From: Linum tenue
Lineage: Eukaryota > Streptophyta > Magnoliopsida > Malpighiales > Linaceae
NCBI GenBank assembly: GCA_946122785.1
Contig: CAMGYJ010000002.1
Span: 56,383,703-56,447,702, forward strand
DNA: 64,000 bases
Direction of reading: 5' to 3'
A program made the position numbers and the translations under genes. How positions within the stretch are numbered: the first letter of the stretch is position 1; every line of letters starts with the position of its first letter. The notes beneath the pieces are model-generated. The model saw nothing but the letters and a program-made list of their open reading frames with translations. It was not told the origin of the DNA and ran no database searches. Positions 1 through 10,500 of the stretch are shown here, piece by piece.

Positions 1-207
1 CAAACAGCACAAAAAGAAGACAATAGCAGATCAGAGATTCGCCATGTTTTTGCCTTTTCTTTATGGGCCTTTTTTTTTCGTTGAAGGCCTTTTTCCCTTT
101 ACTTTATTGATAACTATATGGCACCAGATTTTTAGATAGGACACGCGGACGATCAGCATTCGCCCAGCCCACTTGCCGACATTCAAGGGGTGGGGATATC
201 TTCTAGG
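1..207. other. left-edge intergenic DNA
   Basis: No gene, repeat or RNA signal is recognisable here. The only structure is a T-rich stretch near 70-80. The first supported feature begins with the target-site duplication at 208. Confidence 0.5.
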
Positions 208-215
208 TGTGTGGG

Positions 216-683
216 CAAGGTTGTCAACCCGCGGGTTGACCCACTGGTCGACCCAATTTGACCCTGACCCGGTGAGAAAAACGGGCCGCACGCACCCGCC
301 GGGCTGACCGCTATAAGGTGCCGGGTTGGAGGCCTAATTGTGTCGTTTTTTTCTTTAGTTTGTGAAATGCGCCTATTTTCCAATTTTTCTTTTCGCCTAA
401 CTCAATCTTTGGAATACTAAGTTGAACATTTGAATATTTATGTTATATAAGTGTGTGTGAATTTTCACTATATGTTGGATCTACGTACGATATGTTATTT
501 TGGTGTAATATTATATGTTATAACTCATATGTTAGATAAGATTTGATATAATTTATGAGGATAAGTACAATATAATGACTCTTTCTATATTTCCGGGCCA
601 AACCGGGCTAAAACGGTTGACCCATTAACCCTTGACCCACTAGCTCGACCGGGTCCGGGTCAACCCGCGGGTTGACAACCTTG
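216..683. mobile_element. non-autonomous hAT-type element (family with CAAGGTTGTC ends)
   Basis: The 468-bp element begins CAAGGTTGTCAACCCGCGGG and ends with the inverted complement of that sequence, giving a terminal inverted repeat of about 27 bp. It is flanked by a perfect 8-bp target duplication TGTGTGGG at 208-215 and 684-691. The 8-bp duplication and CA-type ends fit the hAT superfamily. No transposase reading frame is present, so it is a MITE-like derivative. A related element with CAAGGTTGTC/GACAACCATG ends lies at 24716-25100. Confidence 0.9.
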
Positions 684-1058
684 TGTGTGGGGCTGTTTAT
701 CTTCTGCCACTTGTCATTACTTTATTCCCATCTTCCTTTAAAGTTTAAACCCTTTCTTTTTCTGTACACTGTATCAGTTTCATTCTTTTTATTCTTTATT
801 TCTTATATTCTTTCTTTATCTTGAAGTTGTCAAATTGGTTGTTTAGTAAGTGATATGTTAAGGAAGTTGTTAAATATCATATATGGATTTTTTAATAATT
901 GAGTTATTGAGATTAGTTGGTTTATGACATGACATGACATGGTATTAAAGCTGATTTATTATTGAGCTGACGTGTTCAAGTCCTCGCGACCCGAAATATT
1001 AACTGCTTGTCTTTAAGCACATGGTATGGCGGGCCAGTGCAAATTTCAAGCCCGTGAG

Positions 1059-2043
1059 TAGGGGTGGAAAACGGGACGGGATTGGGTACCCGTCCCGTTT
1101 GAAACGGGTACCCAATCCCATTTGAAGATCATAGTTCATCCCATATCCCAAACCCGTACGGGTAACGGGTACCCGTTAATTCATACGGGACGGATAATGG
1201 GTACCCAAACTACCCATTTATACCCGTTCAACATGAGAACAATTACCAAAATTTCACTTAGAAACAAAAACAATGCAAGGTTTTTGTGTTCAAGCAGCAC
1301 TATGAAACGAATATAATAGATAGCTAAAGAAGCAAAAGCCATGAATCCTCTTAAAGTGATAACGAATATAATAGATAGCTAAAGAAGCAAAAGCCATGAA
1401 TCCTCTTAAAGAGATGTATTGAGATAAGTGGATCGACAATGCAACTTATGCTTTTTGTTTTTATATTTTTATTTTGATAATAGCAAATTATTATTCGGTC
1501 AAAGTTTTCATTACAATTTCCCCAGCCTAAGTAGTGACAGATCAGTAACTAATTCTACAAGGACCACATGGACAACACACCATCAATAACAATAACTAAT
1601 ACTCCTAAAGATAGCACAATGCATAAGTGGCTCCAGATAAGTTTGGGAGGAACAACATGAAAGCAACCATACTTATGTTTTACAATTCAAGAAAAGTAAG
1701 CTATACGTTCAATGTCGTAGAAACCCACGAATTTCAAACAAAACTAGCATAAAGCTCAAATGAGGTTATAAAGTTTTGAGCTTTTTACTTCGTCAAATTT
1801 AACTTATAGCCATTCATTGGAAGTTTCAGATTTGGGCTAGGTTAAAGTGTAGATTGGGTATAACGGGTACCCATATTATCCAAACGGGTATTAACGGGAT
1901 ACCCGCGGGTACCCAATGTTGATATTTACAATCCCAAATCCCATCCCGCAATAAATAAAACGGGTATTTGGGTACCCGTAACCCTCAAAAAACGGGACGG
2001 GTACGGGTATACCCAAATACCCGTTTCCCGTTGTCCACCCCTA
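1059..2043. mobile_element. non-autonomous hAT-type element (TAGGGGTGGA ends) nested in the TRIM
   Basis: The 985-bp element opens with TAGGGGTGGAAAACGGG and closes with the near-perfect inverse (CCCGTTGTCCACCCCTA). A perfect 8-bp duplication CCCGTGAG sits at 1051-1058 and 2044-2051. Sub-terminal DNA is packed with GGGTACCC and ACGGGT motifs in both orientations. No transposase is seen. Its target lies inside the internal domain of the surrounding TRIM-like element, so it inserted later. Confidence 0.92.
1306..1415. repeat. 55-bp tandem duplication
   Basis: Two adjacent 55-bp units (1306-1360 and 1361-1415) share the block from AACGAATATAATAGATAGC to CCTCTTAAAG and differ at about two positions. 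The duplication lies inside the hAT element at 1059-2043 and probably arose after or during its spread. Confidence 0.9.
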
Positions 2044-2147
2044 CCCGTGAGCCGACTTTCGTTTGAGAGGGTGTGTAAGGAAGTGATTAAGTACCATACA
2101 TGGGTCCTCTCCCAACAACTCGAGTTATTGAGACCAGTGGGTTTATG

Positions 2148-2657
2148 CAGGGGCGGAGCTAGGATCCAGTGGTCGGGGAGGCCGGACTTTATTGTATAAT
2201 ATTCGTAAAAAAAATTAAGAAAATATTTACATTGTGAGTCATAAGCTTCAAAATTTAATTATCTAGACTCCAAAATTTAATTATCTAAATTAGAAAAATA
2301 TTATAAGCTCCAAAATTTCATTATCTAGTTTGAACTTTGAAATTAAAAAGTATTTAAATAAGTACAAAAGTTAAGTGATCAATCTAAATTTTAAACAAAA
2401 ATTCAACTAAAGTAGGAAAACTTAAAAACAATGTTGCTGTCAGGAATTGAACCATGGTACTGGGTATTCACAAATACCAAGCAGCTGCATTCCATTAGAC
2501 TAGACCCAAACATTGTTGTTCATTATTGCACGTTATTGTTATTTTACAATAGTTAACTTCTTCAGAATTTTCAAAATTTCCGATATTTTTACACGCGATC
2601 TCCAAAATTTTCGGGGGGGCCGGGGCCCCCCCGAGGCACAAGGTAGCTCCGCCCCTG
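2148..2657. mobile_element. non-autonomous DNA element with CAGGGGCGGAGC ends, inside the TRIM 3' LTR
   Basis: The 510-bp element starts CAGGGGCGGAGCTAGG and ends CTAGCTCCGCCCCTG-like (GGTAGCTCCGCCCCTG). The flanking duplication GGGTTTATG is at 2139-2147 and 2658-2666. It reads as 9 bp, or as 8 bp if one G belongs to the element, so hAT is the best guess and Mutator is not excluded. It splits the TRIM LTR: the LTR resumes with GGGTTTATGACA after the element. A tRNA-like pol III promoter motif is embedded at 2443-2502. Confidence 0.88.
2443..2502 (-). promoter_or_regulatory. tRNA-like pol III A box and B box
   Basis: On the minus strand TAGTCTAATGG (2492-2502) matches the A-box consensus TRGYNNANNNG, and GGTTCAATTCC (2443-2453) matches the B box. 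The spacing is tRNA-like. The intervening sequence does not fold into a convincing complete tRNA by eye. It may be a tRNA-derived SINE relic carried in the surrounding DNA element. Confidence 0.5.
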
Positions 2658-2669
2658 GGGTTTATGACA

Positions 2670-3691
2670 ATATGATCCAATCAGAAAACAATTTGTTTAT
2701 GGTGGCTACTTCGGTGCACTCACTTTTTTGTTAGTTCTAACAAAACAAGGAAGTGAGAACCATTCATAATTATGCATTTATATATTCTATCTTGAGACAA
2801 TATACCATTATATTAATATTATATTAAAATAAAATATTATATTATAAATAAAATAACAAATTATCATATTTAAATGCAATATTTAACGTCAACATCCAAA
2901 TATTTATACTTTGAATCCAATAAATAACATAGCATCTAAATGTTCATAATTGAATTCAACAAATTTCTTTCTTTTCATTAGTTAATTCTATGAAAACGGT
3001 GTCATCGACCGTTCGGATCAATTCATTTTTTCTCAATTTTGATTTTTTTTACCTGGTTTAACTACCGTTTCATACCGGTGATCTTCCATCTCATTTTGTA
3101 AAATTTTGATTGAATCCGGTTACATACCAGTGATTTAACCAACCTGCTTGATTCCCTCTCTGTCGAGTGTCGACCTTGCCAAAGAAGAAAAAAAATATCT
3201 TCCAACAGTCAACACTGGGCGGTGGCCCGGTTATTCGGCCCGCACACGACGGATTCATAGTCAAAATGTGATTTAAGTCTGGAACTGTTCAACCCTTTCC
3301 CAAGACAATTTTTAATCATGTAATTACCGACCCAAAATATTAATTAATAAGAATTAACGTCCTTCCCCAGGTTTCAACAGTCGATCCATGTGGGGAGATT
3401 TTGAAGGTTTTGATCCATCATCATCAACCAGAAATCATGATGAGATAAAATGGAGAGGAAACACTTAAAAGTAGCCTTTTGGAAATTGAGAAGTAGCATA
3501 TGGATGTTACTTGTTAGCATTAAGCGGCATTATTTCATTTCTCTTAACTGTGACCTGCGTTTTGACGCCAAAACAGGATTTTTCTAGTATCAGCTTCATT
3601 CCAACCATAATCTGAGTCACACAAAAACATATAGAAGAAATCAGAAATGAAATCTAGACTATCGATATCATTAATTGATAGAGATGACCTA
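2670..3691. other. AT-rich intergenic stretch without recognisable gene
   Basis: This is about 1 kb of AT-rich DNA with no coding, RNA or terminal-repeat signal that could be supported. Paired ACCGGT-like motifs around 3000-3130 hint at an eroded DNA element, but no ends or target duplication were found. Confidence 0.45.
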
Positions 3692-3699
3692 GCTAAAGA

Positions 3700-4617
3700 T
3701 AGGGCTGGCAGACGGTTTTCCGGTTAGCGGCTAACCGGACGGTTTCAACCGAACCGTCCGGTTTTTGGCTATCCGAAAAACCGATCCCAATGGCGTCGGT
3801 CGGTCGTCGGTAGCGAAGGGAGAAGGCTCGGCTAGCCGACCAACAGAGGTTGAAAATCGGCGGTTAGCCGACTAACCGAGCCTTTACCCAGCCTAACCTA
3901 AACGACCCGGCCCCCTTCTCAAAACGACCCCCCCAAACCCTAGACGATTCAGTATTCACCACTCACCCGTGACCCGACCCTCTTCTCTTCCGTCATCCTC
4001 TATCTCTTCTCTTCTCTTTCACCTCTTAAAATGAAAACCCAGAAGAAGAAGAAGAAAGAAGAAAAAAAGATGACCACCGCCGCCCTCCTTCTCCCTCACG
4101 ACCACCGCTGCCTCACGACCGCCGCCTCCACCATCGTCGACGTCGCCGCGCCTCCTCCACCCTCGCCGCCCCGCCGCTCGACCTCCGCCTCCACTCGCAG
4201 GCAGCAGCAGCTCGACCTCCGCCAACCACCATTGCACCGGCCACCCTCGCGAGTCGCGACATGCAGCGGCGCAGCGCAGCAGTCTCGCCATCTCCCTCCG
4301 CCGTGAGTCGTCTCCCGCCGCTTCTCCGGGATGGAGGCCAAACTTTGGTGGGTGTGTTTGGTGGAGGAAGGAAGGAGAGAGAAGAAAGTGGTCTGGTGGA
4401 AAAGGAAGGAGAGAGGAGAAGATAAGGATTGAAATGAGTGGTTCAAATTTTTTGTTCTTTTAATTTTAATTTTTTTTTTGTATAAAAGGTAATTTTCTGG
4501 TTGGCCGGCTAACCGTCACCTCTCTCACGGTCGGTGGTCGGCAGGTATATGGTGTGGCTTGGTTTAACCGATAACCGGGTTTTCGGTTAAACCGAAATCG
4601 ACCGATTGCCACCCTTA
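3700..4617. mobile_element. hAT-type element with GC-rich internal filler
   Basis: The 918-bp element has ends TAGGGCTGGCA and TGCCACCCTTA and a perfect 8-bp duplication GCTAAAGA at 3692-3699 and 4618-4625. Arms are rich in CGGTTAACCG-type palindromes. The centre (about 4030-4310) is GC-rich, unlike the AT-rich surroundings. It has an open frame of about 91 codons on plus, with Lys-rich then Pro/Ser/Arg-rich composition and no recognised domain. The centre could be acquired gene DNA or simple-sequence expansion; no transposase is visible. Confidence 0.9.
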
Positions 4618-4625
4618 GCTAAAGA

Positions 4626-5250
4626 TATAGTAATCCAATCCACTTTAGCATTTTGATTATGGGGGACTTCTCTGACTTTGATATGTGGGTTCTCCCAGCA
4701 TAAAATCCATCATGTCAATCCATGCTGCAAATCTCCATGTCTGCCAAGAAGGGTCCTCCGATTAGGGATGGACAGAAGCTAAAAATCCAGTTTGAACCAC
4801 ACAATTTGGTTCATGCTCTTACACTAATTTAAGACCTTCTAATAGAGCTTTTGCTTCAATTTCAATGGGAGAAGAGCAAAGTATTGGATCAATCTGCTCA
4901 TCACATACTTGTCATAGTTGTTAATGGCCACAACATAATAAGTCGTCGGCTGTGAGCCCCTTAAGAATTACCCATCACAGTGAATCGCCAAACAATGATT
5001 ACTTGGCGAAATGATAGATTGTGAACGGTTACGTACCCTGGACTAAGTACTAAGAGTCAGGGGAGAGAGGTGATAGAGATAGATTAGGAATAATCTTATA
5101 TTTCATTGTTCTTCTAGTATAGTTCTTAGTATTCCCGTGTCCTTCTAGTATTGTGGTTCTCTTACTTATTGTCCAAGTTTGTAATCTATATAAACCCCTT
5201 TGTAGTTTCATAATAATACAAGTTACTCTTCCTAAAACTCCTATAAGAAG
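4626..5250. other. intergenic DNA with an LTR-like end
   Basis: No gene is seen. Around 5040-5230 the sequence has LTR-like features (a CTATATAAACCCC TATA-like motif near 5187 followed by a T/A-rich tail), so a decayed LTR is possible. Boundaries were not found. Confidence 0.3.
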
Positions 5251-5257
5251 GACCTCT

Positions 5258-8200
5258 TTAAAGGAGGGGGCAGAGATGGGAATGGGATACTTCTTGGGTA
5301 CAAATTTCGATCAATAAAGTGCCTGCTAGTTTCCCCACACAAGTGGTTAGAAGCCAAGGTTTTTGATTTTTGAAGACACTCTCATTTCTAATCTTCCAAA
5401 TATTCCAACAAAGAAAATTACATGAGTGATACTCTGGGGTTGGAGGAGATCCTTTAACAAATAAAACCGGTCCAAGAATGAAGGAAGTGGAAAGGGAGGG
5501 GAAGGGAGAGATATGAAAAGAACATTTCAAGTGCAAATTGCACCGGGGGATGCAAAGAGACAATGGAAGAGTGACTCCTAACTAGCTTTGGTCTCTTAAT
5601 GGTATATTGTTCATGAAAATCACACTAGAGTATCACGTCATTGACTCAGCATGGGACTAGGGTGATAATCATCCGAGTGAAACTTTCTACACTAAATTCA
5701 ACCTTGTTTTACTTGCATGTTTGTTAGTTAATCAGCTTAAAACAACATTTATTACTGCTAGATAATTTATAGTTTGCTTAGGTAAGGATACATATAGCGC
5801 CCGGGTTTTATAATACGAAAGTTACTTTCTCTATACTACCTCGATTGAAGGTTCCACTTGACTTTGATTGAGAGTGTAGTTAGAACCGAGTCACCTGGGG
5901 TGACATGTCCATAGATGATCTCACATTTCCATGTTCTTTATTCTTGGTTCATCTAATCTGTGAACTTTTTGTTTTCCTATGGACCAATATCGATTTTGGA
6001 AATGTGAAGGAATGTATCCAATGTTCTGTGTCAATCCAGATATCTTCCCCTGACCAAATAACTCTGTTAGAACGGATTGAGAAATCGACTATGCAAGAAA
6101 GTAAAGAACACATAGATTGACATGGTTCACTAACATGATATGTGCCAATCTCTAGAACTTTCATTGAGTCACAAAGGCTAGCCCATAACTAAGATGCCAT
6201 GCTCCCCTTTTTGGCAGAAAGAAGAATTCCTCTGATGAAATAAAAATCTTCAACTAAGCGACACCACATGTTCTCATGTAATTAATAATTTTCCAAGTCA
6301 ATTTAGCGAATAGAGCTAGTTTGAACTCACTGAAGCATTAGAAAGCCCATACACATTTTATAGAGCATAAGATTTCTCTTATACACCAATGCAAGCTACT
6401 TTTTCTGCATGGATCCTGACTAAAAGAAATTATTGAGAAGTTATTATGTCTTCTTCGTAGGAGATACTAGCAAGAGAAAGAAGCACAACAGATTTAGAAG
6501 AATCTCCTTTCCTCCGTGCGATAGGATGAGGCTCTTCCAAGATTCCCTCATCTTTTTACTTTCCTTGATTGAGGATGTACAAGATTTTTTCTTTCATTTA
6601 CACCACTTTGTTGGCACACCCAAATATTTTGAATGAAAGTAGGAGGAAGCAAATCCAATACGAGTGATTACCACTTCATTCTCCTCCTACGGAACATTGG
6701 CACTAAAGAAATCAAGAATTTATTGATATTAACTTAATGACTTGTGATAGCTCCATCCTCATTAATGATCCCTAAGATTCTCTCCGCTTCATGCTAAATA
6801 AAGAGCTCTACATAAACTGACTACATCATCCACGAATAAACAATGAGCAAGGACATAACATCTTAGTTTGAGCTTACCCTTGATATGTTCCTCTTCTACC
6901 AATTTCTAAATAAGATAGGATATGACAATGGACATAATAATGAAGAGAAAAGGGGAGAGAGAGTCCCCTATCGAATACCAAGAGATGGCAATAAAGACTC
7001 TATGGCCCCTCCATCGAAGAGAATTGAAAACTTCACCATCGTACATATACAAGCCAGGGCCCATTTTCACCATCGATAATCAAATCCATACTTCTGCAAA
7101 AGATTTTCCAAACAATACCAATTCACCAAGTCATATTCCTTTCTCATATCTAGCTTGACCATCAAGTCCCTCCTCTCATGCTTATATTTTTAAATGGTGG
7201 AGAGTTTCATGAACTATAATAATTATTTCTTGGATCATACAACCCTTCATGAATGCAGTTTGAAGTTCTAAGACAAGAGAAGGAGACCACTATTTAATCC
7301 GATTTGCCAAGGTTTGGGATATGATTTTATATCTGAAGTTACAGCAACTGATGGAGCAAAATTGGCTGATAAACTCAGGATGGTCATTTTGTGTCGCCAT
7401 TAAAATGTTTGTATAAGGTATGTTTTCAGTTTGGAAGAAATCCTTAATCTCTCTACAAAGGGCATCACCCACTATTCCCCATAAGTGTTATAGAAACGAC
7501 CCAAAAATCAATTTGGACCATTTGTTATCTCCTAGGATGAACACTACTTTCCTAATTTCTTAGCATAGCACACATGTCTTCATCATCCTCCCTATAAATT
7601 TTCCTAGGGAAGCCTTGCAGAAGGTGTGAGGTGGGTACATAGTCCCTCGCCTTTAATAACTCCTTGTAAAACTCAATCGCTTGATTCTTCAATCTAACTT
7701 TGTCTTTGATCCAATTACCAGCCTCATCTTTAAGATGGGTTATTCTATTCTATTCTTATGCCTCGGATAGTACTAGATTAAAAGAAAGAAGTATTTTGGT
7801 TACTTTCTTTCATTCCATTTCACTTTTGACCATTGGCACCAAAATGTTTCTTCCGTGAGCCATAACTTGTATAATTCCTCATACAATGTTTTCTTCTTCT
7901 TCTTCTTCTTCTATGTTGGGATATGCTCTATGATAGTGTTGAAGAATTTCCAGATGATCACGGATTTCCTTAATTTTTTATGAACTCATTTTATGTAAGT
8001 CATTCCACCAAGTTCTAAGATACCTCCCACATTGGTCTTTTTGGGTTAGGAAGAGCCTCCCGGATCCCAAGATATTGATACAACACCCCCACCCCCACAT
8101 ACTCTTCCTCTAAAGCCATCTCTCCTCCACTCTAAAAGTATTTCTTCTACTACTAATAGTCTTAAAATAAAGATCGAAACTGATCGTGAAATGATCTGAA

Positions 8201-8300
8201 TCCGCCATTTTGTTGGTTCAAGTAAAAGTCCCACTTTAAAACCCAACTCGATGAGAGTGTTGTGGAATAAGAATCTCTTGGGCAGTTCCACATTCTAGTA
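5258..8300 (-). pseudogene. decayed LINE ORF2 (reverse transcriptase) remnant
   Basis: Translated minus-strand fragments appear in the correct LINE ORF2 order. At 7290-7472 a reverse-transcriptase stretch ends CNFRYKIISQTLANRIK, like the YKIISK..ANRLK motif. Near 6910-6960 a frame reads GDSLSPFLFIIM, like QGDPLSP. Near 6815-6850 HCLFVDDVVS matches the FADD catalytic motif with Val for Ala. At about 5390-5440 WNIWKIRNESVF matches the zf-RVT/RNase H linker. Spacing between motifs is close to that of an intact plant L1. Many stops and frameshifts separate the pieces. The endonuclease half (about 7500-8300) is much less clear. No target duplication or poly(A) tail was located. Confidence 0.7.
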
Positions 8301-8329
8301 CTTACTAGGGAATCTATTGAGTGGTATCA

Positions 8330-10500
8330 ATGCTTGATTGTTATATCATCGATGCTATAAACTATATTTATGGTTCGTAGAAGCCCACAATTAACTATAT
8401 GATATCCTAACTTCATTATTCTTCATTAATTAGGTAATGACATGAACCGAAAGCACGCATTAGCTAGTTAAATCTATTTCACAAGCAGCTCATGTACGAA
8501 TAGAGAGTGGCCTTAGAGGAAGGGATAGGGTGATGCAATAGATGAACCAATGGTGCATGATATATATGATCCTTCGTTTGCTTGATCATCTTCGAGTTCA
8601 CAATCTAGTACAATAACATATCCTTACTTTCATGCATCTATAACTTGAAAACCCTAAACAACTTTATTCTTCTTGCTTGCTGGTTCAATTTGTGTACGAC
8701 ATGTCGGTTGTTGTAAGTAGTTAGAAGACCTCGAGGAATACAACCCAAGGCACATTTAGGATTATCAGTTGTGTTTTCTAACATCAAATTCATGGAACTA
8801 TTCCCGGGTATTTCTAATCATATATAAAAGCATCTAACTATCTTATGTCTAATATTGAGTCTTTTTGGTTCTATAGGATTTCGTATGAGTTCAGTAGCTA
8901 CTAGAAGAAATGTAAAAAACCTAAAGATCATGGAAGAGATACTTTGATAAGGAGGAGTATCGAGTTTACCCATATTGGAGAGGAAGGAAGGAGCATCTAG
9001 CTCAGGAGAAGAAGATCCCTCAAGACCCAACAATTTCGAGCAACCATTGGAAGAGGAGGACAACATAGATGAAGACAACTACGATTCGAAGGAAGAAGGA
9101 GCATCTTCAACATCAACAATGGTCGGAGAAGAAGGACAAATACAAAGGGTCGTTCCACCAACTCTTTATGAATACTCAAGGCCAAGAGCATCCAACATCA
9201 CCTCAAACATTATTGTGCCACCAATGACCATAGTGATTAGAACTCAACTCATCCAGATAGTGCAACAAGCAGGGAAGTTTGGAGGCAGGAATGATATTGA
9301 TCTGATACAACACTGAAGACATTTTTAGATATCTTTGATTCCATACCAAGAGATGATGCTAGCAAAGATGGGATTCGACTACAAATTTTTCCATTCACAC
9401 ATGGAGGAGGAGCAAAGAAGTGCTCGACAACCTTCCACCAGGAACCTTCACCATGTAGGAGACCCTTTCACGCGCATTTATTGAGGATTACTTTCCACCA
9501 TGGAAGATAGAAGAGCTTAAAGATGAGATTACTCAATTTCAACAAAGGAAGGAGAAACTTTCTATGATGTTTGGAGGAGATTCTAGAAGTATACAAAGTG
9601 CCCACATAATGGATTCACATCAGACCAGATTGCATAGTAATTCGCCAAAAGCCTTGATCAAGACACCAAGATGATGGTAAACCAGCCGACCGATGGAGAT
9701 TTCACAACAATGGTGGGAGTGCAATGCCAGTAGCATTTTGCCACACGAGCAAGAAATTCAAAGAACTGGTCCAAGCATCCATCGATGACTAAACCATTGA
9801 AAGCTTTCTAAGGAAAGAAGGATGATGTTGCCACCCTCTATGCATACGTGAAATAGCTTACTGAACAACTAAGAAAAAATTTAATGGAGCCAAAGAATGG
9901 ACCGGTGGCATCCTTGTTCGTTTATGAAGCATGTGGAGAAGAAGGTCACAAAGGATCCAAATGCTATAGCCATGAAGGGCAAAGACTTGTTGATGCCAAT
10001 TATATAAATTAAGGCTGTCAATTGAGAACTCAACAAGGTAGTTATGCTCCTTATCAAAGATTCAACCAACCTCGCTTACCATATGGTCAATGGCCTGCTC
10101 CAGGAGGGAAGAAGCTCGATTATTACCACAACATCACCTCTACCAATGCACCCTATGTTCATGCAATACAATGGCAAAAGAAACCAAGTCCAGCTGTATT
10201 TGGAAATCAACCTCAATACAAGGGGACAAGGAGAAGGTGTCTCCAATCCGCAACCATTATATTCGAGAAGCTATAGGTAACAATGATAGGATTCCAAATG
10301 AGCTACAAGAATATAGAAAGACAACTTGCACTCCTTATCAATGGTCAACCCCAAAAGCCTCAAATCAATCTCCCACGCATCACAGAAAACAATCCAAAGA
10401 AGGAGGAAGTTAAGGTCATCTCGACTAGGATGGAAGCATCCAAGATTTTCCCATGTATGAAAAAGGAATAAGAGAAGAAGAAACTAACTATCCATCACTC
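8330..10500 (+). pseudogene. Ty3/Gypsy element fragment: leader and broken gag
   Basis: Leader DNA at 8330-8640 is related to 56825-57060 (shared GCGCATTAGCTAGTT-like and GGGATAGGGT blocks). A CATGGAACTATTCCCGGG motif near 8790 resembles the GGCGCCGTT.CCGGGG primer site of Athila/Tat elements. The frame at 8975-9316 begins an acidic Ser/Glu-rich gag N-terminus. Downstream, in shifting frames, come gag core words: DGIRLQIFPF, WKIEELKDEITQFQQRK-like, and a zinc-knuckle relic ACGEEGHKGSKC near 9930-9965. A gag C-terminal stretch at 10283-10471 reads NIERQLALLING and PKKEEVKVI. At least three frame changes break it, and no protease, reverse transcriptase or integrase follows. Confidence 0.7.

Larger units (their letters stand above)
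856..2669 (+). mobile_element. TRIM-like terminal-repeat retroelement, split by two later insertions
   Basis: A short LTR-like block (about 856-936, starting TGTTAAGGAAG and ending TTTATGACA) is followed by a primer-binding-like GGTATTAAAGC, a diverged form of the GGTATCAGAGC site complementary to initiator tRNA-Met. A purine-rich tract (GTTTGAGAGGG, about 2061-2071) precedes the second LTR-like block (about 2072-2147 plus 2658-2669). The second block shares TAAGGAAGT, CATATATGG/CATACATGG, GAGTTATTGAGA and GGTTTATG with the first. The internal part is broken by the hAT element at 1059-2043, and the 3' LTR by the element at 2148-2657. Removing both leaves an element of only about 310 bp, close to the intact TRIM at 23251-23540. 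A 5-bp target duplication was not resolved at the outer ends. Confidence 0.7.

Noticed and set aside
960..990. tRNA-like B-box phrase GTTCAAGTCC in the TRIM
   Set aside because: It is part of the TRIM internal region and no full tRNA or A box at proper spacing was found.
4096..4446. Overlapping open frames of 90-116 codons on both strands
   Set aside because: They lie inside a hAT element with GC-rich simple composition. Frames are open on both strands and no domain is recognised.
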